Part shown: piece after piece, positions 1-11,600 of the stretch
How positions within the stretch are numbered: the stretch's first letter is position 1
Layout of the letters: each line of letters starts with the position of its first letter
DNA from: Glossina fuscipes
Taxonomy: Eukaryota > Arthropoda > Insecta > Diptera > Glossinidae
Length of the DNA stretch: 64,000 bases
Assembly: GCF_014805625.2 (NCBI RefSeq)
Contig: NW_023998564.1
Coordinates: forward strand, 3,414,343-3,478,342
Reading direction: 5' to 3'
The notes under the pieces: model-generated
What the model saw: only the letters and a program-made list of their open reading frames with translations
Told to the model about the DNA's origin: nothing
The model's database searches: none
Made by a program: the position numbers and the translations under genes

Positions 1-659
1 AGCGGCACAATACATGCAAAACAAATGAGAACGAATATATGCTTATTATTGTGATGGGTATAAAAAAAATCAAGAACATGAAAATATTAACAAAATATTT
101 AAAAGAAATAAGCAAGATAAAGGGAAATGCAAAAAATGAAAAGTAAAGTTCACTCTTTTTCTGCTTGAAAGATGTTCGTAGAAACAAAAATTTATTCAAC
201 TAAACTGTGATTGCACATTAGTTTATCTCAATGGAGAAGAGGAAAAACTATTTTCTCTGAAACCTTTTAGTGTGATTTGTACAGTTAAATCACAGAGCAG
301 TGGCCGAATCTCGCGTACCCTTTACGCATTTTACTTTCCTAGTTCTTTTATTTGATACCCATATTGCCGGTATTGTTAAAAAAAACCTTAAACGGGTTGT
401 CTACCATATTCATTTTAGAATTAATCCATTTTTAAGCCAATAATCTAACCTCATTAAAAGAATGCAAAATAGTTTTAAACATTCTGTGTTCTTTGCGTTA
501 TAACAAATAAGCGTAAAACGTCTAAAAAGCGAAAAAAATGTAATCACTTGTAACTTCACGTGGCCGAACAAGTAGATTGTTTCGTAACGAAAATTTCTGC
601 TTTCTAACTTGTACGAATAGTGAGCAAAAACTCTCAAATTTTTCTTAAAAAAGCTACGT
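1..659. other. AT-rich intergenic or intronic DNA
   Basis: No gene is recognised. The short open frames here are rich in Phe, Leu, Ile and Lys and look like chance frames in AT-rich DNA. Around 340-380 a short stretch (agttcttttatttgatacc) resembles sequence just after the hairpin at 61180-61205, so a decayed repeat end may lie here. Confidence 0.5.
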
Positions 660-900
660 TTAGTTTATGCTCCACGGGCTTATGCGGGCTTTTGCCCCAA
701 TTTGGCCCATTTTCAATACCAAACTGCGCGCAAAAACTTCCAATGTTTCTACCAAATTTAAAATCGATATTTTAAATTTTGCGAGCAGGAGAGTGCCAAA
801 AAAACCATCACACAGATGGGCCGATATGGCTTAATGGATTCAGAATTTTACGCTGATCAAGGATATATATGCTTTATTGTATGCTATTAACTGAAGGTTC
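660..900 (+). repeat. Dispersed repeat, same family as 39300-39560
   Basis: This stretch aligns by eye with 39300-39560. Both carry 'gccca(a)ttttcaat.ccaaac', 'aaaac.tccaatgttt', and then a block ending 'gaattttatactgatcaagaatatata.gcttta'. Blocks of this type are common decayed transposon tails in fly genomes. No coding frame is visible. I cannot assign a transposon class. Confidence 0.45.
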
Positions 901-1204
901 CTTTGGTTCGCTTATGAAAAAAAATATTATCCTTCACTTACGGGTATAAAAAATCTATTTTTATTAAAAAGCTCTTAGGGATGCTTAGATATATACATAC
1001 ACAGGTAAAAAAAGTTAGTAAATCTAAACCGTGCTTTATACAACAGTAAAGTAGTTCTTTGACTTCAACTAACTTTATTATTCAGTATGTTCAAATTGTT
1101 TTTCTCTACCATCATCTCGATGGCCACACAAGCGTTTCAGATGTGATTATAATCTTAAGCTTTTTCTGCCATTCATGTTTGTTGAGAAGTGTTAGTTAGT
1201 ATAA

Positions 1205-1250
1205 TTAGAGAAATAAATTCAAAGACTAAGTCTTAAGCACTATCATCAAA
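1205..1250 (-). repeat. SINE tail fragment
   Basis: Read on the minus strand, this has the order 'tagtgctta..gactta gtctttgaatttatttctct'. That matches the 3' part of the tRNA-derived SINEs at 45565-45695 and 31044-31385. The tRNA-like head is absent here, so only the tail survives. Confidence 0.5.
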
Positions 1251-1479
1251 CTACTTGACTTACGCATATTTTCTCACTGTAATAATTCCTACACTACGAG
1301 TAGAAGATGAGTGTCCAATAAAGCGACACTCATCAAACCTAGACTTAATGAGCTCAAACTTTTCCCACAAGGAGCCGAGATTTCTACTCAATTCCAAAAA
1401 ACCATAACGGGTCTCCGTGAAAAGTTTATAAAAGTCAATGTCCCGCTGCCTACTGTCAGGACATGACCAATTACAAGAC

Positions 1480-1892
1480 TTATTACGCAAAAATCAACAC
1501 AGACTCTCAAAGAAGGGTTTTCTGTAGAATATTGTGACAAGCGATGAAAAGTGAATCCATTACGACAATCGCAAACCCAAAAAGTCGTGGGTTAGAAGCG
1601 CAATATTTATGACTACAAAGTTTTACTACGCATATGGTGAGATCTGCTAGGAGGAATATATTGCGAGTTGCTAAAACCGGATGAGACTGTTGTAACAGAT
1701 GTCTGCTGGCGTCAATTTAACAATTACAGCAAAGAAGCCTTCCACCTTGCATTTAAAGATTGTTTGCGTCGGTGGCTTATTGCCTTTTTTAGCAACACTG
1801 TCTTTTACGATGACATCTTTCGGGGTTGCCACTTTTTGTCACGCAAGTCTACAGAACTGGTAATGGGAAATGATAATCGATATTATGAATAA
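1480..1892 (+). pseudogene. Mariner transposase remnant (not the mellifera type)
   Basis: The translated pieces follow the order of a mariner transposase. First comes a GFL-NIVTSDEK-IHYDN block at 1500-1570, where the usual W is TGA at 1552-1554. Next is a VLLRIW-D-LLGG-Y-ELLKPDETV block at 1620-1700 (W replaced by TGA at 1638-1640). Last is a C-terminal FRGCHFLSRK...GNDNRYYE block ending in a stop at about 1892. The first catalytic Asp (1543-1545) is kept. The region that should carry the second and third catalytic Asp is deleted between the second and third blocks, and there is a frameshift between 1570 and 1620. The N-terminal DNA-binding half is not recognisable. The residues differ clearly from the two mellifera-type copies in this window, so this is a separate, older lineage. 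It is certainly inactive. Confidence 0.7.
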
Positions 1893-4079
1893 AACATCAA
1901 TCGTTTAAAGCAAATGTAAGTTCACTGGGAAACACTTTCAAAATTAATTGAAGCTTCTAATATAAAAATTTCGTTTAGAACCATTTTCTTATTAAACTTC
2001 TCGACTGCCTCACATTTTGATACAATATTGTCCATATTTCAATTGTTCGGATTTTAACATTTTTTTAGTTTTTTATCTAACGTAAAATAAGTTGGCACGC
2101 CTGTGAAGACGTAATTACGGTGAAGACGTTTCCTATCTCAATTTTCGTGATCATGAGAGAGAAATTTTACATAATACAGCGGGAATGACAGCTCGGACAT
2201 ATCCCTAAGATACGATAGCTAATATGAAAATATGCCGCTAAGCAATGCATGAATCTGTTATTATTTTAAAATCTATAATTTAAAAATAAAAAAAGCTCTA
2301 ATAATAACTAACAGGCTAATTTCTTCCTATGTAAATTATTAAATGACTGTTGCGTTGCATTCACGGCCGATTTATGTTCCACTTATAACACCATTTATTA
2401 ATTAAATAGACCATTTATGAAAAACGATTCGTAGAAATAAGAAATGTAAAAATATTTCTCAGCAATTCTTTTGTTTAAACTCTGGAGCTGAGTCGAGAGT
2501 TCATCTGTTCTAGCATTTGATCTTCGGAGTACAATTTTTTTCTCTTAAGCCCCTTAAATTGTTTCTACAACACGTTTTCACGACAGCATACGTTTGTGGC
2601 ACCTAAATTGAAAGAGTGCATTGTCCACTTATTTTTTGTCGAAGATACATGGCAATCCGACGCGTACAGAAACCGTCTTTTAGCCGTATACTTTTAGTCA
2701 TCACTCAATTTGTGCGGAGGACCAACTGCCGCCTCGAAATGCGTAAATTGATATTTTAAAAATATTTTATTGCTCTTATATGAATTTCAACGAAGAGTTC
2801 CGACCTCATGGGATTCTTGAACACATTTGGTCGCGCCAAAGCGAGAACCACGCTGCACCTTATAACATTATAACTCGATTTCGAGTTATGCTATCCTAGG
2901 AGAAAATTCATTTTAGATCCCAGGATATAGTACTATATTAACCAGGGTGAAAGTGGACCCGCCTGCTGACGTATTTGTGTGCCTATCTGTCCATGCGTTG
3001 TGCATTAAAATAACAATGATGATTATTGAAGCTGTTTGTTTGAAATAAAAAAATGTAACCTTATTCTTTCTTTTTTCGCATCAGATTTATTTTGTTTGTC
3101 ACACTCAACACGATAGGCTTCTAAGTTTACCAACAATGAAGGGAAATTCGAGAATATTTTACTTAAATAAACATAAAATTTATTTAGTGTGTTGAACCTA
3201 ATCTCACAAAGCAACAAAACCAAATCAAGAATTCGTGCGCGATCACTCAAAAGCTAATAGAACCAAGTAGGATACTAAATTTTAGAAAATTGTGTAAAAG
3301 CTTAAATATGCCTTTTGATATTTTCACATACGTGTCTACGCGTAGATAATAAAATATATAAACAAAATTCTGATGATTCATTAAAGCCCTTTTCTTGCTT
3401 CCGCACAAATTTGTGGAGAGTGTTAAAGAGTTGGTTGCGCATCCAAACCAAGTAAAGTTTCTCTTTCCCCCTTATCGTTTGTCCTTTTATCTTTGTAATT
3501 ATAAAACGTTTGGAAATTATTGTTTAAATGGTTTTGAGAAGTTCTTTCCTTTTTAATGTTTTGCGAACTTCTACCAACAATCATTGCCATGCTCTACAAA
3601 TTAAGATCATTGTATTTATGAATGAGTTTTAAAATATAATTACAAAAAAAAAGCAATAAAAATCAGAAAAAAAAAAAAATGAAACTTGTGTTCAATCAGT
3701 TATTTTTATTATTTTACCAAAAAAATAAATTAAGTAAAATGTGTGGATACATACGTGCACATATTTGATGCACTTGATTTAATATATGGTTTATTTATTT
3801 TTCCTTTTTTTTTGCTTACTACAGCATACAGAATGCATCCTATGTGTTTCTTAATAATACAATTAGTGTCCTTTCGATCGCTTAGAAATTTCATACAAAT
3901 TACTATCGAAACATGATGGTCATTTGTTAGTTGTCACTTGTGCTCACTTAAGTAAAGGCGACAAACCTTAGCCAGTCCGACACTGGCGCTGTTTATACAA
4001 TAATCCCATTTTCCGCTAAATCTTCTGCTAATTATTATTAATCTTTTCGCCAGGCGCTAGCTGCCTTAAGGCGTAATTT
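1893..4079. other. Intergenic or intronic DNA, nothing recognised
   Basis: AT-rich DNA without a convincing exon. Around 2880-3010 there is a weak 'cagggtgaaagtgg...ctatctgtccatg' stretch of the kind found in old fly repeats (compare 53290-53340). The poly-A and poly-T runs near 3640-3690 and 3800 are simple sequence. Confidence 0.5.
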
Positions 4080-6180
4080 TTATTTTTTTTATTATACTTT
4101 ATTTTATTATACCTATTCAAAGATGAATTTCAACCGAGGAAAATTACAGTCAAATTCAATCCATCTTAAGAGAAAATCTAATACTAATTGTTTTAAAAAC
4201 TAGTATACAATATAAAGGAAGATATGAAAAAAGAAGAATAATAAAAACAAAGTAACTTAAAAATAATAATTCTTTATAAATAAATAAAGAGGAAAAAAAA
4301 AGAGAAAAAAAGCATCTACACAGCTAGCACAGAAGTTCATCCGCAACAAGAACAGCTCATAATTATGTTTACATTGACTAAGCTTAATCAAGATAAAGTG
4401 CCTAGAGAAGCGGTTAGAGACATTAAAGCTTATTTCACCAAGTAATGCGGGCGACTCAGTAGTGCCATTTATTACTTTGATTAAGAAGAAAACCCCGAGA
4501 ATAAATCTACATTTCTCAAGTGACGGTAAGGATAATAGATGCAAACCATTTTGGCAGGGGGTAAGAGAACCAATCGGGTCCCACCCCAAATTGATAAGGA
4601 CAAACAGTAAAGATTTCTTTTGAAAAGATTCAATTGAATCTACATAGCACCTATAGGAACGAGATCACACAACAGAGGCGTACTCGAGTATAGGTCTAAT
4701 CAAACACATGTACAGTCTTTTCGTAATGTAAGGATCACCAAGCTCCTTCGAACACCTCTTTATAAAACCAAGCGCGGACCTAGCTTTGCTTAACGACAGC
4801 TCAATATGCAAGTTAAAACGTAACCTTTGGTCAAATACAACGCCTAAATCCGTGAATGAGTCGACGACCTCGAACTTGTGTGAATCAATGAAATACTTAA
4901 TACTTAATGACTTCCTTCTTGAGAAAGAAAGCTTCTTAAACTTATTTAGATTTAGTTTCAGAAAATTCAAAGAGCGTCTTGCAACCAAATTATTCAAGCC
5001 ACTTTGAAGCTGATGTGATTGCGAATCTACCGTAAAGGAAGGAAACAGTTTCACATCATCAGCATACATAAAGATCTGGCTGGATTTAACCATCGAAGGC
5101 AAATCATTAATGTATAAAATAAAATCGGTCCTAAGCGGCTGCCTTCTGGTACGCCAGACGTACGGTGAAATCATCCGAGGTGATGAAGTCAAACAAGATA
5201 CTGAATGGTCTATTGTGCAAATAAGAACTTATCCATTTCACTAAATAGAAAGGTAAGCCAGAGGGTTGGAGTTTGAAGATCAGTAACTTATGGTTAACCA
5301 AATCAAACGCTTTACTAAAATTAGTGTATATGACATCAGTGCGAGAATCGATAGAAAAGGCCTTGATAAGATGACAAGTAAATTCTAACAGATTTTTGGC
5401 AGTAAATCTATGTTGAAATGGAGAAATATACGATTTGGTAGCAAAGGCCATATGCTGAGTAACGATTCGCTCGAACAGTTTAGGTAAAACACTGAACTTG
5501 GCAATGCCTCTGTAGTTCTTTACAAGTTGTCTACTTCCACTTTTGTGAATAGGAATAAGAAAGCTAGTCTTCCAGCAATAAGGGAAAGCACCTAAATTCA
5601 AGGACTGGTTAAAAATCTTTGAGATAGTACCGCATAGCTCGACAGCGCAATGGTTTAAGTACACATCCCTTCATGATCCGTGATGGAATTCCATCAGGTC
5701 CAGGCGCACAACTATATTTTAGAGAGTTGAACTCTTCGAAAACGTCATTTTTATAAATAACCAAATTAGGATTTCAAACCAAATTAGTAATCGGACATGG
5801 GCAGTTTGCTGATAAATCGGACTTAGCAGTCGATAACTTTTGTCGAACGTATTCAGCAAAACCATTTGACGTTTGAATATCATCAGAGGACTCAGCGCCA
5901 TTAAAAGAAACATGCGAGGGATTTATGGAGAGTTTTCTTTTGGAGTTAACAAACTTAAAAAAGGATATAGGATTAGCAAACAAATAAGATTTATTGAACT
6001 GAAGGTATCTGCAATAATATTGATGGCTATGTCAATTAAATCTATGCTGAGTAAACGAAATAGTCGAAAGCAGACCCATATTTCGAAAATTTCTTGAAAA
6101 GCTTCTTTTTACTATTCTTACAATATCCAATTGCCTTATTAAACCATGGGTGTTTTATTAAACGTCGGGGGACGTCATGA
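4080..6180 (-). mobile_element. LINE copy A, 5'-truncated non-LTR retrotransposon
   Basis: The minus strand encodes the linker, reverse transcriptase and C-terminal part of the same LINE found at 10470-14260. Its 3' UTR matches copy B (shared 'tgtgctagctgtgtagatgc' and 'ttcttttttcatatcttcct') and ends in an AATAAA-like A/T-rich tail near 4080. The 5' end stops near 6180, inside ORF2 between endonuclease and RT. A deletion near 4360 joins the coding sequence straight into the 3' UTR (TATGAGCTGTTCTTGTTGCG), removing the last part of ORF2. Confidence 0.85.
4365..6170 (-). pseudogene. Reverse transcriptase ORF2 of LINE copy A (broken)
   Basis: This is the ORF2 of a non-LTR retrotransposon. It would copy element RNA into DNA at a nicked chromosomal target. 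Visible RT motifs, in order on the minus strand, are LIPIHKSGSRQ and NYRGIAKFSVLPKLFER near 5460-5560, RTDVIYTNFSKAFD near 5300-5340, a decayed form of the 'VPQGS-LGP' box near 5130-5160 at a frame change, LYINDLP near 5110, and an intact MYADDVKLF box near 5050-5070. Then follow the thumb-region blocks LNLNKFKKLSFSRR and DSFTDLGVVFDQRLRFN. The frame is broken at least near 5150, 5680 and 5760. The endonuclease domain is absent. Unlike copies B and C, the catalytic Tyr-Ala-Asp-Asp is complete here. Automatic pipelines usually name such proteins 'jockey-like'; I cannot fix the exact clade. Confidence 0.85.
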
Positions 6181-6239
6181 ATGTGTACTTTATGTTCCTC
6201 TTTGTTGGAATTTGGTTTCTTAGAAAATCAACCAGGTTT

Positions 6240-6680
6240 CATGCAACGGGAACCGGGGGAGAATACGGGAATTCCGTCATAATATGCATAATTAACAAAA
6301 ATTCGTAATCGCGAGAAAAAGATGCTTGTGTGAAAATCGCAGTCATTTGCATGCATATAATGCACAGAAGAAATTAAGGTAAACCTATCTCTCCTCCTTA
6401 TACCGATCGATCCAGAATCACTTTCTGAAAAGCTTGTTCGTATTTCATTCAGACTGCCCGTCTTGTTTTCTTGTGTTTAACCTACTGTAATTTTTGGTAA
6501 TTAGTTTGAAGAAATTTGGTACAACGACAATATTTGGCTCAAAGAAGGAGACTATTCCAAATGTTTTGGATCAACGACAATATTTGGCTCAAAGAAGGAG
6601 ACTATTCCAAATGTTTTGGATCATACCATTTTTCCGACCACCACAAGAGAAGTTGAGACAATTTTTCACTAAGAAGCGTT
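6240..6680 (-). repeat. Dispersed repeat family R, with internal duplication
   Basis: On the minus strand the stretch reads 'taccaaatttcttcaaa', 'acacaagaaaacaagacgg' and 'gtgattctggatcgatcggt'. These are the core words of the repeat seen at 9490-9690, 22520-22780 and 50090-50290. A 50-bp unit is duplicated in tandem inside it (6522-6621). No coding capacity is seen. Confidence 0.5.
6522..6621. repeat. Perfect 50-bp tandem duplication
   Basis: The unit beginning 'caacgacaatatttggctca' occurs at 6522 and again at 6572. The two copies are identical over the full 50 bases and sit head to tail. Perfect identity inside an otherwise decayed repeat suggests a recent duplication (or an assembly artefact). 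Confidence 0.9.
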
Positions 6681-7520
6681 ATATTTATAATAAATCAAAT
6701 ATGAATCGTTCTGGTTTACTACCTCAACCGCATATGTGGAAATGATTTTCCATAATGAAACAAACGTTTAATGCATCCAGAATCTGTGTTATGAACGCGC
6801 TATGAGAAAAATGCATTACATGCAATATTTCATCGATCGTTGAGAGAATACTTTGATAAACAACAAGGTTTTCAAAGCTACACATTTGTTCTTGTTTCTT
6901 TCACACCGAATTGTTGCGTGATTATACTTCAAGCGAGAGATTCAATCATTAGTTTTACAAGAGAATAGCGTAGACCAAACTTTGGATACGTGTACTTGAA
7001 ATGAAAGGTACCTAAATTTCTATCTCAGCAGTTGTCTTGACTGGACTGGCGTTAACAATGTTTAACAATGTTATAGTAGGAAAAAGTAATTTTAAGTGCG
7101 AAAGATTTCCAGAACTCCTCTGAGTTTTCAAAAATTGTAAGTTAAACCTGAACGTTTGTATCGTAAAATTTTGTCACGGTCGACTTAGAAAATAGTGCTT
7201 GCTTGGGTGCAAGTGTCTGTAGAGAGCTTAACTTACAATTAAATTAATTTTTTAAAACATTTTTTATTTATATTCGCTTTTTTTAACTTATTCTGCCTCA
7301 CATATTGGATCAGAGCCTACGTAATTGTATGTATGAGAAAAAGAAAAAATTGAAAGCCAAACATTCTGTGGCCGCCTAATGACGTATACACACACACAAG
7401 TTCGACGTTAAACGACATCAACAACAGTAAGAAAAGCGACAATAGCAACAACCTGTAAATGATAAACTCAACTAAGTTGAACTGAACTGTGATCGTATAC
7501 ATTCATAGTATTTTAAATGT
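6681..7520. other. Intergenic or intronic DNA, nothing recognised
   Basis: AT-rich, with no convincing exon or transposon. The open frames present are short and of chance composition. Confidence 0.45.
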
Positions 7521-7543
7521 TTTGTATTAAGTTGGAGGCGCAC

Positions 7544-8311
7544 TCAGTCGTCAGCTAGTTATTCGCTCTTTTGTCGCGTTTCTGTACATTCACGCGTTTA
7601 CCACTACGTTCCGTTTAGTTGCAGAATGACGGTGTTTTCTATAGATGCTCTGTAGTCTTTTTTTTTTTTCTTATTATTATTATTATAATTTTGACATGCT
7701 TAACGCACGTATATGGTGATACGTTCTTACTGCTACGATGGTTCTGGCTGCCAGATTAAATTGAATTTAAAAAGCTTTACATTTACTTAAGTTGTCGTAG
7801 CAGCAGCAGCAGCAACAGTTTTGTGTGCAATTTAAAGCATCAGATCAGTGTCACAAAATGGTTTCATAAAGAAAAAAATAAAAAAGGGTGTGAATAATAC
7901 GCATTACGCTAATAGACAGAAGAGGGAAATATCCGACAAGAACATTAATAAGAGATTCGGACATAATATTAAAGAATAAACTGCGTATGAATAGAAAAAA
8001 TTCAAACGAAAAATGATTCATAAAAATATTGCAGTAAAAATATTATGTGAAATCGATTAATGATAATGTGTGATAGTTTGCAAAAAATAAAAGATCAGCG
8101 AGTATATGCGATAAACGATAGATAATAATAATAAAAAAAAAACAATTATTATAATAATATAACAAATTTTCATAAATTTCAATTAATTTAAAAAAATCAC
8201 ATCGTGAAAAGCGGATTGAAAAAGGACTGACAATGACTTCGCATGTCGAACAGCAATAATTTTTAAATTCTTTTACTACTCTACAGTGGCTCTATGTTTA
8301 TCCAGTGTTAA
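7544..8311 (+). promoter_or_regulatory. Candidate transcription start and long 5'UTR exon
   Basis: At 7540-7555 the sequence 'cactcagtcgtcagc' matches the insect initiator TCAKTY exactly (TCAGTC). It is followed by a leader typical of fly 5'UTRs: a locally less AT-rich start, a short CAG run at 7797-7817, then long A-rich stretches with short upstream frames. A possible donor, TTAA followed by GTGAGA, occurs at 8312. There is no clear TATA box or downstream promoter element at the standard spacing. The PKC exon at 44336 needs an upstream non-coding exon on this strand and this is one candidate, but the link is inference. It could equally serve another gene or no gene. Confidence 0.25.
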
Positions 8312-9389
8312 GTGAGATATTTATCACTTAAGTAAATTGTGCTTAATTTAAAATGCTATAGATTCAAGAAATGTTAGACAGAGTATCGAGCATTCCAAGC
8401 ATTCCTTTGAGAAATTCGTAATTGTAATAAATTATATCTTTTCTTATTCAATTTCGCAAATAACGTAATTTAAATGTAATTAAAATTATGGTCGCCAATA
8501 ACAAATTGAACTGAGACGTTTTGGTTGAAATGAATTTCGATTAATTTATTAACACCAGCCGTCAATGTAGGTAGTAAATGCTGTGCATAGTCACAGTCGC
8601 AAAAATGAAGATAGGAATAGATAAAATGTCGTACGCAAACCTTCCCCGATCAGTTAAAAACACGAGGATTAAAAATGGATGTGATTTGTTTACAGACACG
8701 TGCACAATGCAAAAGAAGCTAAAATAGCCTATGAACGCAGTGAGAATTTTTCGTATACAACTTCCGTCTGCAATTTCCGATTTTTGAAATAGGTGTACAA
8801 CATTACATTGGACTCAAAATAGCAAAAGTGAGCGGTTTACAGGAAAAAAGAGTTGATATGTATATTTGCTGCATTATATTGTTAAAAACCAATGTAAAAA
8901 TATGCTGAATATTTGAAGTCAAAAACTTTTCAAATTAGCTTGTGCCGTAAATCTAGTATAGGAAGGAAATAAATGTTTTAAGGAAAAGTAAGAAATATTT
9001 TAAAACGAACGGAACCGAAGGAACACAAAACTGTTAAGCTTTCTAAATTCACAAATGAATTGATTCTTTAGAGGTGGCTGGATTCAAAAAATAAAGCTTT
9101 AGCCCTCAAATGCATAGTGAGGCATTTGATGATCGTATATTTAAAAGCTCATATCTCTTTACGTCGAAATCTTTACAGAGTTTTTAACCTTTAAATGCGT
9201 ATTGTTATTTTAATTTTAATTTGTTTTATTTAAATTTTTTTAAAAGCTAAATTTGAAAATTGAATGAAAATGGCATGTAGACAATTGACAACAATATATA
9301 TAGCCAATGAGAAGATATTGTTGTGAAAATCAATCGTAACCAGGAGCAAGTGTAGAGAAAAGCTTTTGTATTCACCTAAGAGCTAATTT
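8312..9389. other. Intergenic or intronic DNA, nothing recognised
   Basis: AT-rich stretch with no long open frame, no recognisable transposon protein and no clear repeat relationship to the rest of the window. Confidence 0.45.
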
Positions 9390-9700
9390 GGGGAAATATG
9401 GAAAAAACACCGCCCATTTTAAACATTCCACGCCTTTTAATTTAAAGTTGATATGCATCTAATAACGTTTCACACAAAATACGGGAGATTGTTAAAAAAG
9501 TCGTCCGATTTTCGACAGGGTTTGTCCTTGGACCAAAACGTCATTATACCAAATTTTCTTCAAAATATTTTAAAAATTGCAATCTCTGGGATGAACACAA
9601 GGAAACAAAACGGTTAGTTGGACAGAAAAGCTTAGATCGATTTGAAAAGTGATTTTGAATCGATCGGTAAAATAAAACGTAATCCTACGCCAAGCTTTTC
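9390..9700 (+). repeat. Dispersed repeat family R
   Basis: The order 'gtttgtccttggaccaaaacg', 'ataccaaatttt.ttcaaaatatttta.aaattgc', 'gaacacaaggaaacaaaacgg' and 'gattttgaatcgatcgg' follows the core seen at 22520-22700 and 50100-50260. The copy is decayed and non-coding. Confidence 0.5.
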
Positions 9701-10469
9701 CCACACACGCACAAACTTAGTGTACTTTTATACTAGAAATGGTGTACTATAAAAAAATTAATTATACACTGTAATGGTTGGACTTACATTTTACTAGGGA
9801 TAATTTTATTGCTCGATCGTCACACTATAAGTTATTGACACAAATGTCATTGGAAGTGATTACATTTTAATACCATACATTAGCCCTTCTACACATAGCA
9901 GAAGCTTACTCTTTGTTTAGAGTTTTAGATTTATAAAATCATCTTTATCGTAAAGCAAAATGCCCTTTCTGATTTTATATTTCTATCCAGCTACTTTATG
10001 AGATTAATTTTCTATTGCGACTTTTAAGTTAACATAAACATATTTACAAATTATTGACAGAAACTTACATTTGATATGTTTTAATAAAGCTTTTGATCTC
10101 GAATATTACTATTAAACACTCTCGACTTGATTTTTTTTGCTTTTACAGGCCAATGCTAAATTGTATTCAATAGTGTCATTTTCATGGTAATCCCTTTTTA
10201 AGTGAAAATGGCCTGCGAATGGTTGTTAATACTTTCGCCAGTGGCCAAGTGCGTCGACAAGCGAATCAACATTAATGTCTAATTCGTTTTACCATTTTTA
10301 CAACTTGATTTCTTTGAAAATATTTAACATTTACTTCTTTGTCTGCAAAAAAAGTTTCGAACATTTGTCTACAGAAATTTGTCTCATATTAATAAATTAA
10401 GCAACACGTAAAAAAATTGTAGTGGGCTTAGAAACCCTACATCAATTCGGTTAATGAAATCATTTATAC
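9701..10469. other. Intergenic or intronic DNA
   Basis: No gene recognised. A strong-looking pyrimidine tract with 'cttttacag' at 10140-10148 could be a cryptic splice acceptor, but the sequence after it has no supported exon. Confidence 0.4.
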
Positions 10470-10587
10470 AACTTTTCAAAACAAGTCGTCACTTGGAAGG
10501 CGATCAAAAAAGTGGCTCTTTAGTGGAATCTTTAAGTTTTTTGTTCTTTTTTTTCTTCGTAAGCTTTTTTTGTTGGTTTCACTGGAC

Positions 10588-11600
10588 ATGAATTGCTTAT
10601 TTACACCATGCCGTACGAAAACAGGCCCTGAGTCTAAACGTGTTGGGTGTGTGATCGTTTTTGTCATGCAAAGGGTGCTGGTGTTATCGGCCGAGCTGCT
10701 GACGTAGTCCTTCACCCCTCAAAAGGTTTGCGACGGTCATGTCTTGACTGTAGAAAGCGCGACACGGAGACGTGAAATTGTTTCTCAGATTTGAAATCTC
10801 GGCTCCTGATGGGAGAAATTTGAAACAATTAAGACTAGGCTTGAAGAGTATAGTTACATTGCGCAATCATCTTCTTCCCCGGCTAGCAAAGTTACAACTC
10901 GTAGCGTAGCGTATGGTTAGTCACCTCTGAGTTCTCCCAAGACCGATTCATTGGTGCAAGTTAGCGATTCCTCAAAGTTGGCAAAGAACGTTAGCGTTTG
11001 TCCTATTTTTGAGTCGGTGGGCAACAAACAAGTTACAAATAAACCGGGAAATCCTTCTGGTTTGAGCTATGCTGAAGTGGCAAGTGTATCTCCGCCCAGC
11101 GGCGTCACTCACTCTACTCAGGCGTCATCGCCTGAAACTAATAAAGAGAAAAATAAATCATCCTCGTCCGCGTGTGAACGCTGGTCACGAAACTGAGCAT
11201 GTCGCATAAGCTGCTCGTGCAAGTGTGGTTACCCGTTCTGTATTCCCCCCAACTCAAAACTCCCTAGCCTCTACCGTACCTAGCAGTAATGAAATTTGCT
11301 TTGCGGCAGTTCCTCCCAGGAAGGCAATGTTTGTGTCAAAATTGGTTCCTGATGCATCTGTGAATAACTTAAAAGTTATCTGACGGTGAAAGTCCCATCA
11401 GTCAATTTAAAGCGTGTTAGCATTTTCAAATTGGATCTTTCGCAACCTAGGGCAATCAATCTCGTCTTTTAAAATATTAGTTCCGACTGAAAACTTGGTT
11501 AAATAAACCATTGTGGACGGTTGGATCTTTAATTAAGGAATATATCCCCCGTGATCGTCCCCATAATACTAACGCAGTACCCTTTTCCGCTTCAAAAAAC
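10588..11600 (+). pseudogene. ORF1 of LINE copy B with PHD-like zinc finger (broken)
   Basis: ORF1 proteins of this kind of LINE bind element RNA and chaperone its integration. From the ATG at 10588, Cys-rich pieces read C-x4-C, then after a frame change C-x2-D-x3-C-H (VCDRFCH) and later C-x2-C (SCLDCRK). This order resembles a PHD or related cross-brace zinc finger. A Ser/Thr/Pro-rich middle follows (NPSGLSYAEVASVSPPSG), then a C-terminal block with VPPRKAMFVSKLVPDAS-like sequence near 11310-11350, homologous to copies C, D and F. Frameshifts and stops (for example at 10770-10850 and 11196) make it non-functional. The zinc-finger call rests on spacing only; the remaining ligands are blurred by decay. 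Confidence 0.6.

Noticed and set aside
10138..10182. Small exon after the CTTTTACAG acceptor
   Set aside because: The acceptor looks good, but the following segment has only a weak donor and no recognisable content.
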